Shown in pieces: positions 24,922 through 32,094 of a stretch of DNA of 32,586 nucleotides. Source of the stretch: Pseudomonadota bacterium (GTDB lineage: Bacteria; Pseudomonadota; Gammaproteobacteria; Burkholderiales; Burkholderiaceae_E); the NCBI GenBank assembly GCA_029779755.1, contig JAKOZZ010000245.1, forward strand, positions 1 to 32,586, read 5' to 3'. Each line of letters begins with the position of its first letter. The first letter of the stretch is position 1. Both the position numbers and the translations under genes were made by a program. The notes under the pieces were generated by a model. It did no database searches, was not told the DNA's origin, and saw only the letters and a program-made list of their open reading frames with translations.

Positions 24922-26172
24922 ATGAATCCTGTGATCCATCTGAACGGCATCGACTACGCCTGGCCCGTACGACCGGTGGCGGTGGTGTGCGTCGACGGGG
25001 GTGACCCCGAATACTTCGAGCGCGGCCTGCACGACGGCCTGCTGCCCAACGTCGCGCGCTTCATGCGCGACGGGTTCGCGACCGTCGCCGACGGCACCGT
25101 GCCCAGCTTCACCTGCCCCAACAACATGTCGCTGGTGACGGGCGCGCCCGCGTCGGTGCACGGCATCTCCGGCAACTACTACCTCGACGCGCGCACCGGC
25201 GAGGCGGTGGTGATGACCGGCCCCGAGCTGCTGCGCAGCCGCACGATCCTGGCCGCGTTCGCCGACGCCGGCGCCCGCGTCGTTGCGATCACGGCCAAGG
25301 ACAAGCTGCGCCGGCAGCTCGGTGCGGGACTCGACGTGACGCGCGGCAATGTGTGCTTTTCGGCCGAGCATGCGCACGCCTGCACGCTCGGCGAACACGG
25401 GATCGAAGACGTTCTCGGGCTGGTCGGCATGTCGCAGCCCGACATGTACTCGGCCGATCTGTCGCTGCTGGTGCTGGAAGCCGGTATCGCACTGCTCGAG
25501 CGCGACCGGCCCGATCTGCTGTTCCTGTCGCTCACCGACTACGTGCAGCACAAGCACGCCCCCGGCAGCCCCGAGGCCAATGCGTTCTACACGCGTCTGG
25601 ACGCATGCTTCGGCCGGCTGGCCGCCCTCGACGCGGTGGTCGCGCTGACGGCCGACCACGGCATGAGCGACAAGGCGCTGCTCGACGGCAGCCCCAACGT
25701 CGTCTTCCTGCAGGACCGCCTCGACGCGCGCTTCGGCGCCGGCACCACCCGCGTGATCTGTCCGATCACCGACGCGTTCGTGCGGCACCACGGGGCGCTC
25801 GGCGGCTTCGTGCGCATCTGGCGTACCGATCCGGCGCTGCCGGTGTCCGACCTGCTGGCCTTCGTGCGCGGCGTGCCCGGCGTGGCCGAGGCGCTCGACC
25901 GCGACACCGCCTGCGCCCGCTTCTCGCTGCCGCCCGACCGCGAAGGCGACGTGGCCGTGATCGCCGAGCGCAACGTGGCGATCGGCGCATCGCAGGCCGA
26001 GCACGATCTGTCGGCGCTTCGCGGCGAGCGTCTGCGCAGCCACGGCGGAACGACCGAAGCACGCGTGCCCTTCATCGTCAGCGCACCGCTCAACCCGGCG
26101 TATCGGGCGCGCGGCGAAGGCCCGCTCGACAGCTGGCGGATCTTCGAGTTCGCACTCAACGGGACCCGCTGA
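24922..26172 (+). CDS. phnA: Phosphonoacetate hydrolase
   Basis: A 416-aa alkaline-phosphatase-fold enzyme that cleaves phosphonoacetate into acetate and phosphate. The two-zinc site can be read directly: Asp25 (VCVDGGD), the nucleophile Thr64 (PSFTCPNN), Asp206 and His210 (SLTDYVQHKH), Asp245-His246 (TADHGMS) and His374 (SHGGTTE). Spacing matches characterised phosphonoacetate hydrolases from Pseudomonas and Sinorhizobium as I recall them. No signal peptide, hence cytosolic, as needed for imported substrate. The ribosome-binding site before ATG 24922 is poor; coupling to phnE (12 bp) may help. It is the last carbon-phosphorus bond-cleaving step of the aminoethylphosphonate route here. No phosphonatase (phnX) is present, so this is the main exit to phosphate. 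Confidence 0.94.
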   Translation: MNPVIHLNGIDYAWPVRPVAVVCVDGGDPEYFERGLHDGLLPNVARFMRDGFATVADGTVPSFTCPNNMSLVTGAPASVHGISGNYYLDARTGEAVVMTGPELLRSRTILAAFADAGARVVAITAKDKLRRQLGAGLDVTRGNVCFSAEHAHACTLGEHGIEDVLGLVGMSQPDMYSADLSLLVLEAGIALLERDRPDLLFLSLTDYVQHKHAPGSPEANAFYTRLDACFGRLAALDAVVALTADHGMSDKALLDGSPNVVFLQDRLDARFGAGTTRVICPITDAFVRHHGALGGFVRIWRTDPALPVSDLLAFVRGVPGVAEALDRDTACARFSLPPDREGDVAVIAERNVAIGASQAEHDLSALRGERLRSHGGTTEARVPFIVSAPLNPAYRARGEGPLDSWRIFEFALNGTR

Positions 26173-26173
26173 C

Positions 26174-27286
26174 GTGACGGACGCCACGATGCGTGCAACG
26201 GAGGCCTTGCCGGCGGCGGCGCGGGTGGCCGTCTACGATGCGCCCAACGGCCCGTTCCGTCTGGCCACCTATCCGCTGCGCCCACCGGCCCGCGACGAGG
26301 CGCTGGTGCGCGTGCGCATGTCGACCATCTGCCGCTCGGATCTCCACTCGTACCAGGGGCATCGGCCCTCGCCCTGTCCGGGACTGCTGGGGCATGAGAT
26401 CGTCGGCACCATCGTGGCGCTGGGCGAGGCGGTGCAGCGCGACATGACCGACGCGCCGCTGCGCGTCGGCGACCGCGTGACCTGGAGTGAATACTTCGTG
26501 CCCGGCCGCAGCCACGTGCGGGAAGTGCTCGACCTGCCGCAGAAGGCGCCGGGCGTCGACAAGTACGGGCACCTGTCGAGCGAGACGCCGCCGCATCACC
26601 ACGGCGGCTTCGGCGAGTACTGCTACATCCGGCCCGACTCCTGGATCCTGAAGCTGCCCGATACGCTGACCGACGCCGAAGCCACGCCGATCAACTGCGG
26701 CGTGGCCACGATGTGTGCGGTGATCGAGGCCGCGCAGGTGGAACTCGGCCACACCGTGGTGGTGATGGGCCTGGGGCTGCTGGGGCTGTATGGCGCCGCG
26801 CTCGCCCGGACACGCGGCGCGTCGCGTGTGATCGGGATCGACGCCGTGCCGTGGCGGCGCGGGCTGGCCCGGCGCTTCGGGGTGGACACGGCGATCGCGC
26901 CGGGCGAGACACCGCCCCTGCCCGCCGGTGCCGACGCCGTGATCGAGGTGTGCGGCGACGCGACGACGATCGTGCAGGGCATCGACTGGCTGCGCCCGGG
27001 GGGCCGCCTGGTGATCGCGGGCACCGTGAGCCCCGGCGCCCTGGTCACGCTCGATTCGAACCTGATCCTGCGCCGCTGCGCCACGCTGGTCGGCGTGCAC
27101 AACTACCACCCGCGGCACCTGATCCAGGCGCTGGCGTTCGTGGCCGGCCAGCGCGACCGGTTCCCGTTCGACGCGCTGGTCGACGGCCGCTACGCACTGG
27201 CCGACGTCGGCCGTGCGATGGCCGATGCGGCCGCGCACCGCGTGCTGCGCGCCGCCATCGTCCCGGCGCTGGAGCCGAAGGCATGA
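26174..27286 (+). CDS. Phosphonate-cluster zinc alcohol dehydrogenase (HpnZ-proposed family)
   Basis: A 370-aa medium-chain dehydrogenase of the subgroup named for its occurrence in phosphonate operons. Catalytic zinc ligands are Cys53 (TICRSDLH), His74-Glu75 (GHEIVG) and probably the Cys of [11 protein letters not shown]. The structural-zinc lobe has no cysteine quartet but a His-rich segment instead ([12 protein letters not shown]). The nucleotide fold contains [18 protein letters not shown] and GIDAVPWRR (Asp: NAD preference). The GTG start at 26174 is one base after the phnA stop; ATG 26189 is an alternative. The stop overlaps the phnW start (ATGA). The substrate is not established in the family as far as I know; a hydroxyalkylphosphonate is the natural guess. 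Confidence 0.9.
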   Translation: MTDATMRATEALPAAARVAVYDAPNGPFRLATYPLRPPARDEALVRVRMSTICRSDLHSYQGHRPSPCPGLLGHEIVGTIVALGEAVQRDMTDAPLRVGDRVTWSEYFVPGRSHVREVLDLPQKAPGVDKYGHLSSETPPHHHGGFGEYCYIRPDSWILKLPDTLTDAEATPINCGVATMCAVIEAAQVELGHTVVVMGLGLLGLYGAALARTRGASRVIGIDAVPWRRGLARRFGVDTAIAPGETPPLPAGADAVIEVCGDATTIVQGIDWLRPGGRLVIAGTVSPGALVTLDSNLILRRCATLVGVHNYHPRHLIQALAFVAGQRDRFPFDALVDGRYALADVGRAMADAAAHRVLRAAIVPALEPKA

Positions 27287-28401
27287 ACGATCGCACGCCC
27301 GATCCCGTCCTGCTGACGCCGGGGCCGCTCACGACCAGCGCGGTGACCCGCACCGCGATGCTGCGCGACTGGGGGTCCTGGGACGGCGCGTTCAACGCGC
27401 TCACCGCCACCATGCGGCGGCAGCTGCTGGACGTGGTCGGTGGCGCGGACACGCACACCTGCGTGCCGATGCAGGGCAGCGGCACCTTCGCCGTCGAAGC
27501 GGCGCTCGGCACCCTCGTGCCGCCGCGCGGGCGCGTGCTCGTCCCGAACAACGGCGCGTACTGCGCCCGCATCCTGCGCATCCTCCGCGTGCTGGGGCGT
27601 GAAGCCGTGGAGGTGCCGTTCGACGAGTGCGGCCCGGTCGACGCCGCGGTGGTCGAAGCCGCATTGGTGCGCGACCCGCGCATCACCCACGTGGCGCTCG
27701 TGCATTGCGAGACCGGCACCGGTGTGCTGAATCCACTGCACGCGGTGGCGGCCGCCTGTGCGCGGCAGGGCCGGGCGCTGATCGTCGATGCGATGAGCTC
27801 GTTCGGCGCGCTGCCCATCGACGTCGGCGCGGAGGGCATCGAGGCCGTGGTCGCCGCATCGGGCAAGTGCATCGAAGGCGTGCCGGGGATGGGGTTCGTG
27901 ATCGCACGGCGCACCGCGCTCGAAGCGGCCGAGGGGCGCGCGCATTCCCTGTCGCTCGACCTGTACGACCAGTGGCGCTACCTGGAACGCACCGGTCAGT
28001 GGCGCTTCACGCCGCCCACGCATGTGGTCGCGGCGCTGGCCGCCGCCCTCGTGCAGTACCGGCAGGAAGGCGGCCTGCCCGCACGGCGCGCGCGCTACGA
28101 GGCCAATCGCGATGCGCTGGTGGCCGGCATGCGCGCGCTGGGCTTCGTGCCGCTGCTGGATCCGGCCGTGCAGTCGCCGATCATCGTCACGTTCCGGTCG
28201 CCGGACGATCCCGGCTGGCGCTTCGAAAACTTCTACGAGCGCATGCGCGCCCGCGGCTTCGTGCTCTACCCGGGCAAGCTCACGCGCATCGACACCTTCC
28301 GCATCGGCTGCATCGGCGCGATCGACACGGCGGTCATCCACGCGATGCTCGTGGCGGTCGAGTCGACCCTGCACGACATGACCCTTTCGAGTCACATATG
28401 A
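27283..28401 (+). CDS. phnW: 2-aminoethylphosphonate-pyruvate transaminase
   Basis: A 372-aa PLP enzyme (fold type I, class V) that converts 2-aminoethylphosphonate and pyruvate into phosphonoacetaldehyde and alanine. It begins [19 protein letters not shown], the PhnW N-terminus. [11 protein letters not shown] holds the cofactor phosphate, Asp169 (IVDAMSSFG) pairs with the pyridine nitrogen, Lys195 ([12 protein letters not shown]) forms the Schiff base, and Arg340 (DTFRIGCIG) sits where Salmonella PhnW has its substrate-binding arginine. Both ends overlap neighbours by the ATGA quadruplet, so translation is coupled with the alcohol dehydrogenase and the HD oxygenase. It makes the aldehyde for the dehydrogenase encoded on the other strand. 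Confidence 0.94.
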   Translation: MNDRTPDPVLLTPGPLTTSAVTRTAMLRDWGSWDGAFNALTATMRRQLLDVVGGADTHTCVPMQGSGTFAVEAALGTLVPPRGRVLVPNNGAYCARILRILRVLGREAVEVPFDECGPVDAAVVEAALVRDPRITHVALVHCETGTGVLNPLHAVAAACARQGRALIVDAMSSFGALPIDVGAEGIEAVVAASGKCIEGVPGMGFVIARRTALEAAEGRAHSLSLDLYDQWRYLERTGQWRFTPPTHVVAALAAALVQYRQEGGLPARRARYEANRDALVAGMRALGFVPLLDPAVQSPIIVTFRSPDDPGWRFENFYERMRARGFVLYPGKLTRIDTFRIGCIGAIDTAVIHAMLVAVESTLHDMTLSSHI

Positions 28402-28967
28402 CCCCGACCCCCGCCGAAGCACGCATCGTCGATGCGCTGGCCGAGATCTACGAAGGTCGCGCGGGCCGTCCGTATGGCCTGGCGCGCATCAACCAGCGCA
28501 TGCATGCCGTGCAGGCCGGCTGGCTGGCGCGTGCGCACGGCGGTGGACCGGCGCTCGTCGTGGCCGCGCTGCTGCACGACATCGGCCACATGGTGCACGA
28601 CCTGGGCGAGCACCCCGCAGCCCGTGGCGTGGACGACCGCCACGAGAAGGTCGGCGCCGACTGGCTCGCACGCATGTTCGGGTCCGCCGTCGTCGCGCCG
28701 GTCCGCTGGCACGTTGCGGCCAAGCGCTACCTGTGCGCCACCGAGCCGGGCTACGCCGCGCGCCTGTCGCCCGATTCCATCGAAAGCCTGGCCCTGCAGG
28801 GCGGGCCGATGCGCGCCGACGAGGTCGCCGCATTCGAACGCCTGCCGTATTGGTCCGACGCCGTTGCCCTGCGCCGGATCGACGAGGCCGCGAAGGACCC
28901 GGACGGCCCGTGCCCGGAATTCAGGTCCTTCACGCCGGAGATCGTTGCGGCGTTGCGGGCCGTCTGA
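28398..28967 (+). CDS. HD-domain phosphonate oxygenase, PhnZ-like (mixed-valent diiron type)
   Basis: A 189-aa protein of the phosphonate-operon HD family. Relative to PhnZ (numbering from memory), it keeps every iron ligand: His36 (34), His60-Asp61 (58, 59; LLHDIGH), His82 (80), His105 (104) and Asp162 (161), plus Tyr26 (24), His64 (62) and Lys109 (108), all with a shift of one or two. The Glu27 position, which in PhnZ helps gate the site and recognise the substrate amine, reads Ala29 here ([12 protein letters not shown]). It should cleave a C-P bond oxidatively in a 1-hydroxyalkylphosphonate, but perhaps a non-amino one. No 2-oxoglutarate hydroxylase that would make such a substrate is in the window. 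Start by ATGA overlap with phnW; last gene of the operon, with 28 bp before the convergent gene. Confidence 0.9.
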   Translation: MTPTPAEARIVDALAEIYEGRAGRPYGLARINQRMHAVQAGWLARAHGGGPALVVAALLHDIGHMVHDLGEHPAARGVDDRHEKVGADWLARMFGSAVVAPVRWHVAAKRYLCATEPGYAARLSPDSIESLALQGGPMRADEVAAFERLPYWSDAVALRRIDEAAKDPDGPCPEFRSFTPEIVAALRAV

Positions 28968-28995
28968 CCGGATGACCGTCTGACCGCCCGCGCAC

Positions 28996-29991
28996 TCAGC
29001 CTTCCATCTGGATGTTGAGCTTGCCGATGAGGTCGCCCCAGCGCTTGCGCTCGGCGCCGACGAACTCCGCGATCTTCTCGGGCGTGGTCGGGGTGGCCGG
29101 GCTGATCCAGGCCTTGGACACGGCCTGCAGGTACTCAGGGGAAGTCAGGGACGCGTCCATCGCGGTCTTGAGCTTCGCGCGTGCGTCCGCGGGCAGGCCC
29201 TTGGGCGCCACCAGCCCGTACCAGACGATGGCCAGGTAGTTGGGGAAGCGCTCCGCGACGGCCGGCACGTCGGGCAGATACGACTGCCGCGCGGCCGAGG
29301 TGACCGCGATCGCGCGCAGGCGGCCCGACTGCACGTGCGGCAGTGCCGTGGTCGGGCTGTCGAACATCAGCTCGACCCGTCCGCCGACCACGTCGGTGAT
29401 CGCCGGCACGCTGCCCTTGTAGGCCACGTGCGTCATCGGCGCCCCCGCGAAGTCCTCGAACAGTTCGCCGGCCAGGTGCAGCGTGCTGCCCACCCCGACA
29501 GACGCGTAGCTCAGCGGTCCGCGCGCCTTGTCCTTCACGCGTGCGATCAGGTCGTCGAGCGTGCGGATGGGCGAGGCCGCCGGCACCACCGCGATCAGCG
29601 GGATGTCGCCGGCGAGCGCGAGGATGTCCATCTCGCGCTCCGGGTTGTACGAGAGCTGCTTGCGCAGCAGCGGGTTGAGCACCATGGTCGAGCCGGCCGC
29701 GATGAGCAGCGTGTAGCCGTCGGGTTTGGACTTGGCCACGTGCTGCGCACCGATGATGGTGTTCGCGCCCGGCTTGTTGTCCACCAGCACGGTGGCGCCC
29801 AGCCGCTTGCCGATCTGCTCGCCGACCACACGTGCGAGCACGTCGGTGGTGCCCCCCGGCGGGAACGGCACCACCAGCGAGATGGGCCGATCCGGCCAGG
29901 CCTGCGCGCGCACCAGGGCGGGCGAGGCAGCGTGCGCGGCGGCCACGCCGCCGAGGGTCAGGGTCTTGAGGACGCGCCTGCGAGTCTCCAT
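28996..29991 (-). CDS. Tripartite tricarboxylate transporter substrate-binding protein (Bug/TctC family)
   Basis: A 331-aa periplasmic binding protein. The signal peptide starts METRRRVLKTL, a twin-arginine-like motif (TRRxVLK), and ends near VRAQA. The mature part begins WPDRPISLVVPFPPGGTTDV, the Bug signature loop that holds a carboxylate through main-chain contacts, with a second loop ASVGVGSTLHLAGELF. These proteins bind carboxylic acids or amides for TctAB-type permeases or for signalling. No tctA or tctB gene is near, as is usual for the many orphan Bug genes of Burkholderiales. It lies 94 bp after arsM on the same strand. The upstream GAAGAGAAGA serves as ribosome-binding site. Confidence 0.93.
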   Translation of the reverse strand: METRRRVLKTLTLGGVAAAHAASPALVRAQAWPDRPISLVVPFPPGGTTDVLARVVGEQIGKRLGATVLVDNKPGANTIIGAQHVAKSKPDGYTLLIAAGSTMVLNPLLRKQLSYNPEREMDILALAGDIPLIAVVPAASPIRTLDDLIARVKDKARGPLSYASVGVGSTLHLAGELFEDFAGAPMTHVAYKGSVPAITDVVGGRVELMFDSPTTALPHVQSGRLRAIAVTSAARQSYLPDVPAVAERFPNYLAIVWYGLVAPKGLPADARAKLKTAMDASLTSPEYLQAVSKAWISPATPTTPEKIAEFVGAERKRWGDLIGKLNIQMEG

Positions 29992-30085
29992 GGGTCTTCT
30001 CTTCTGGTTCGATGGGAAGACGGCAGGATGCCACACGCCCGTGGGGGGCTCGCGCATGGCTCGTCGTCGGCAGCCTCTGCCGTCG

Positions 30086-31021
30086 TCAGCAGCGGCTGCC
30101 GCCGCAGCACGCGCCGGGCTTCACCGCTTCGATGGTGGCGGCCACCACGTAATCGGTGACGTTGCGCCCCGGCGCCCAGTCGGCGATGAACGCCTTCGAT
30201 TCGTCCTTCGGCTCGATGCGGATCTGCGCGAAGCCCGCGGCCCGCATCATCGCTTCGAGATCGCCGATCAGCGACGCGTTGCCCATGCAGCCGGCGATCA
30301 GCGCGGCGTCCTGCCGCATCGCCTCGGGCAGCTCGGCCGTCGCGACGACGTCGGAGATCGCGAGCCGGCCGCCCGGCTTCAGCACGCGGAACGCATCGTG
30401 GAACACCTGCGCCTTGTCGGGCGACAGGTTGATCACGCAATTGGAGATGACGACGTCGGCGGTGCCGTCGGCGACGGGCAGGTGCTCGATCTCGCCGAGG
30501 CGGAACTCCACGTTGTCGAAACGCCCCTTGACGGCATTGGCGCGCGCCTTCGACACCATGTCGGGCGTCATGTCGACGCCGATCACGCGGCCCTGCGCAC
30601 CGACCTCGCGCGCAGCGAGGAAGCAGTCGAACCCGCCGCCGGCGCCGAGGTCGACGACCGTCTCGCCCGGCCGCAGTGCCGCGATCGCTTTCGGATTGCC
30701 GCAGCCCAGGCCCATGTCGGCGCCGCTGGGCACCGCCGCGAGATCGGCCGTGCTGTAGCCGAGGCGGGTGGAGATCAGCGTGTTGATCGCCGCGTCGTCG
30801 CTGGTGCCGCAGCAGCTCGTCGCGCAGCCCGACGCCTGGCCGGCGTCGCTGGCGCGCGCGACCTCGGCGTAGGCCTCGCGCACCTGCTGGCGGAGTGCGT
30901 CCTGGGTGGAGGGGGACGAGGCGTGTGCGGCGGGGGCGGGGGCGCAGCAGGAGGGTGCGGGCGTGCAGCAGGCGCTGGTCGTCGTCGTCGGGCGTGCGCA
31001 GCAGTCGGTCGAAGTGCTCAT
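30086..31021 (-). CDS. arsM: Arsenite S-adenosylmethionine methyltransferase with cysteine-rich ends
   Basis: A 311-aa class I methyltransferase. SAM-binding motif VVDLGAGGGFDCFLAA (122-137) and acidic GVDMTPDM (148-155) are clear, as is the ArsM signature GLGCGNP (104-110). The three As(III)-binding cysteines correspond to Cys70/71 (SCCG), Cys195 (SNCVINLS) and Cys245 (AGCMGNA). It methylates As(III) to volatile or exportable forms. Unusual are three extra Cys-Cys pairs at the N-terminus (7-8, 18-19, 25-26) in a Thr/Pro/Ala-rich leader and CCGGSRC at the C-terminus, sixteen cysteines in all. No arsR, arsB or arsC is adjacent, so it is an isolated gene. The ribosome-binding site is weak. Confidence 0.93.
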   Translation of the reverse strand: MSTSTDCCARPTTTTSACCTPAPSCCAPAPAAHASSPSTQDALRQQVREAYAEVARASDAGQASGCATSCCGTSDDAAINTLISTRLGYSTADLAAVPSGADMGLGCGNPKAIAALRPGETVVDLGAGGGFDCFLAAREVGAQGRVIGVDMTPDMVSKARANAVKGRFDNVEFRLGEIEHLPVADGTADVVISNCVINLSPDKAQVFHDAFRVLKPGGRLAISDVVATAELPEAMRQDAALIAGCMGNASLIGDLEAMMRAAGFAQIRIEPKDESKAFIADWAPGRNVTDYVVAATIEAVKPGACCGGSRC

Positions 31022-31072
31022 GGTGGTGTGTCTCGCGTCAGAAGTGGGTCCGTACCGGGCGCACGGGGCCGT

Positions 31073-31765
31073 TCAGTCCTTGTGCACGCGTGCCGATCCG
31101 TGTGCACATGTGCGCCCGCGGCGGCGCGTTGCGCCCAGGCCCGCCAGCGCAGCGATCGCAAGCGCCCAGCTTGCAGGTGCGGAGACGGGTTCCGGTGGCG
31201 TGTAGGGCACGGCGGTGACGTCCAGGCGTACGTTGTCGAGGTCCCAGTGCGGAACGTTGTTTCCGACGTGTCCGGATGCAGCGATGCGTACAGAGAAGGG
31301 CGTGTCCAGATCGGTGACCGACAGCGCCACGGCGTGATGCGTGAACGTGGTGGCCAGCGGCGACAGCGCACCCGACAGGATCGGCGCGGCGAAGTCGTCC
31401 AGGCTGGTGAACACGTCGAACCGCGTCGGAGCGACTGCGGCGGTGTTGCGTTCGTCGAACGAGAAGCCGGTGATGTTCAGCGCGTATCCGGCATCGGGCG
31501 TGATGGTGAAAAGCACCGAGTTGTTTCCCAGCACGCTGCACGACCCTGGCGGTACACCGTTGAACCCGGTGCAGAAGTACGCCGCGCCGGAGAACTCGAG
31601 GTTGCTAGCGGTCGTGTTGGCCACCGTCTGCGTTGCGGCGCGGGTCGCGAAGAAGCCGTCGAAACCATACACCAGCGCAGCGTGCGCGGTCAGGTGCATG
31701 GTCGAAGCCGTGGCGCACGCCGCGGCATACGCGGCGATGCGTGCGAGGGAAAGTCTGCGGGTCAT
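31073..31765 (-). CDS. PEP-CTERM sorting-domain protein
   Basis: A 230-aa secreted protein. The signal peptide ends near residue 29 (LTAHA/ALV). A beta-rich ectodomain of about 150 residues follows; it contains two cysteines (YFCTGFN, GSCSVLG) that may form a disulfide. It ends in the tripartite PEP-CTERM anchor: PEPVSAPAS, the hydrophobic helix WALAIAALAGLGA and a basic RRRGR. This signal is processed by exosortase, usually in exopolysaccharide-producing Gram-negatives. A further 11 residues follow the basic cluster, longer than usual. An AGGAA ribosome-binding site precedes the start. Ectodomain function is unknown; no exosortase gene is in the window. Confidence 0.9.
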   Translation of the reverse strand: MTRRLSLARIAAYAAACATASTMHLTAHAALVYGFDGFFATRAATQTVANTTASNLEFSGAAYFCTGFNGVPPGSCSVLGNNSVLFTITPDAGYALNITGFSFDERNTAAVAPTRFDVFTSLDDFAAPILSGALSPLATTFTHHAVALSVTDLDTPFSVRIAASGHVGNNVPHWDLDNVRLDVTAVPYTPPEPVSAPASWALAIAALAGLGATRRRGRTCAHGSARVHKD

Positions 31766-32094
31766 GGTGCGTTCCTGGCTGGGGGATCGCGACGATCGGT
31801 CCGCGACCGTGTCGGTCCTGACTGCATGCCCAGTCTACGACGTCGGTTGCGGCGCGCCGCGCGTGCCGCAGTGCGGTCGTCAGGTACTCCCCGCAGTTAG
31901 CGGTCACAAATGTGTTGTCTCAGAAAAAAAGCCGAATAACTCGGGCAAGCAAACACATGGGCTCCGAAGCAGGCTGACATCCTGGGCTGGCCCGCAAACT
32001 CGTACCAGTGGATGTCCTTCGTAGACTCGGCGTGGCTCGCGCAATGATCTGAAACCAGACAAACGCCGCGGCCCAGATGGGCTTCAGCGCGATG
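31766..32094. other. Gene-free gap with a GC drop
   Basis: 329 bp between the PEP-CTERM gene and the truncated monooxygenase gene. The left 100 bp are GC-rich and should hold the PEP-CTERM promoter, although I see no clear -35/-10. From about 31,900 the base composition falls (30 of 60 bases are G or C at 31921-31980). Short open frames here lack family resemblance. A hairpin with A-tract at 31924-31946 is listed separately. No repeat, tRNA or integrase remnant was recognised. Confidence 0.6.
31924..31946 (-). terminator. Probable intrinsic terminator downstream of the monooxygenase gene
   Basis: On the minus strand CCGAG-TTA-TTCGG-C is followed by seven U's (plus-strand A's at 31924-31930). 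The stem is only five pairs with one G-U, so strength is modest. It lies about 150 bp after the monooxygenase stop codon and insulates the PEP-CTERM gene. Confidence 0.55.

Noticed and set aside
28398..28967. HD protein considered as a nucleotide phosphohydrolase
   Set aside because: The full PhnZ ligand set (His36, His60, Asp61, His82, His105, Asp162), Tyr26 and Lys109, and the coupling to phnW, favour the diiron oxygenase group.
30895..31218. Plus-strand frames opposite the arsM N-terminus
   Set aside because: Arg/Gly/Ser-rich antisense shadows of the cysteine-rich leader, without a start site or domain.
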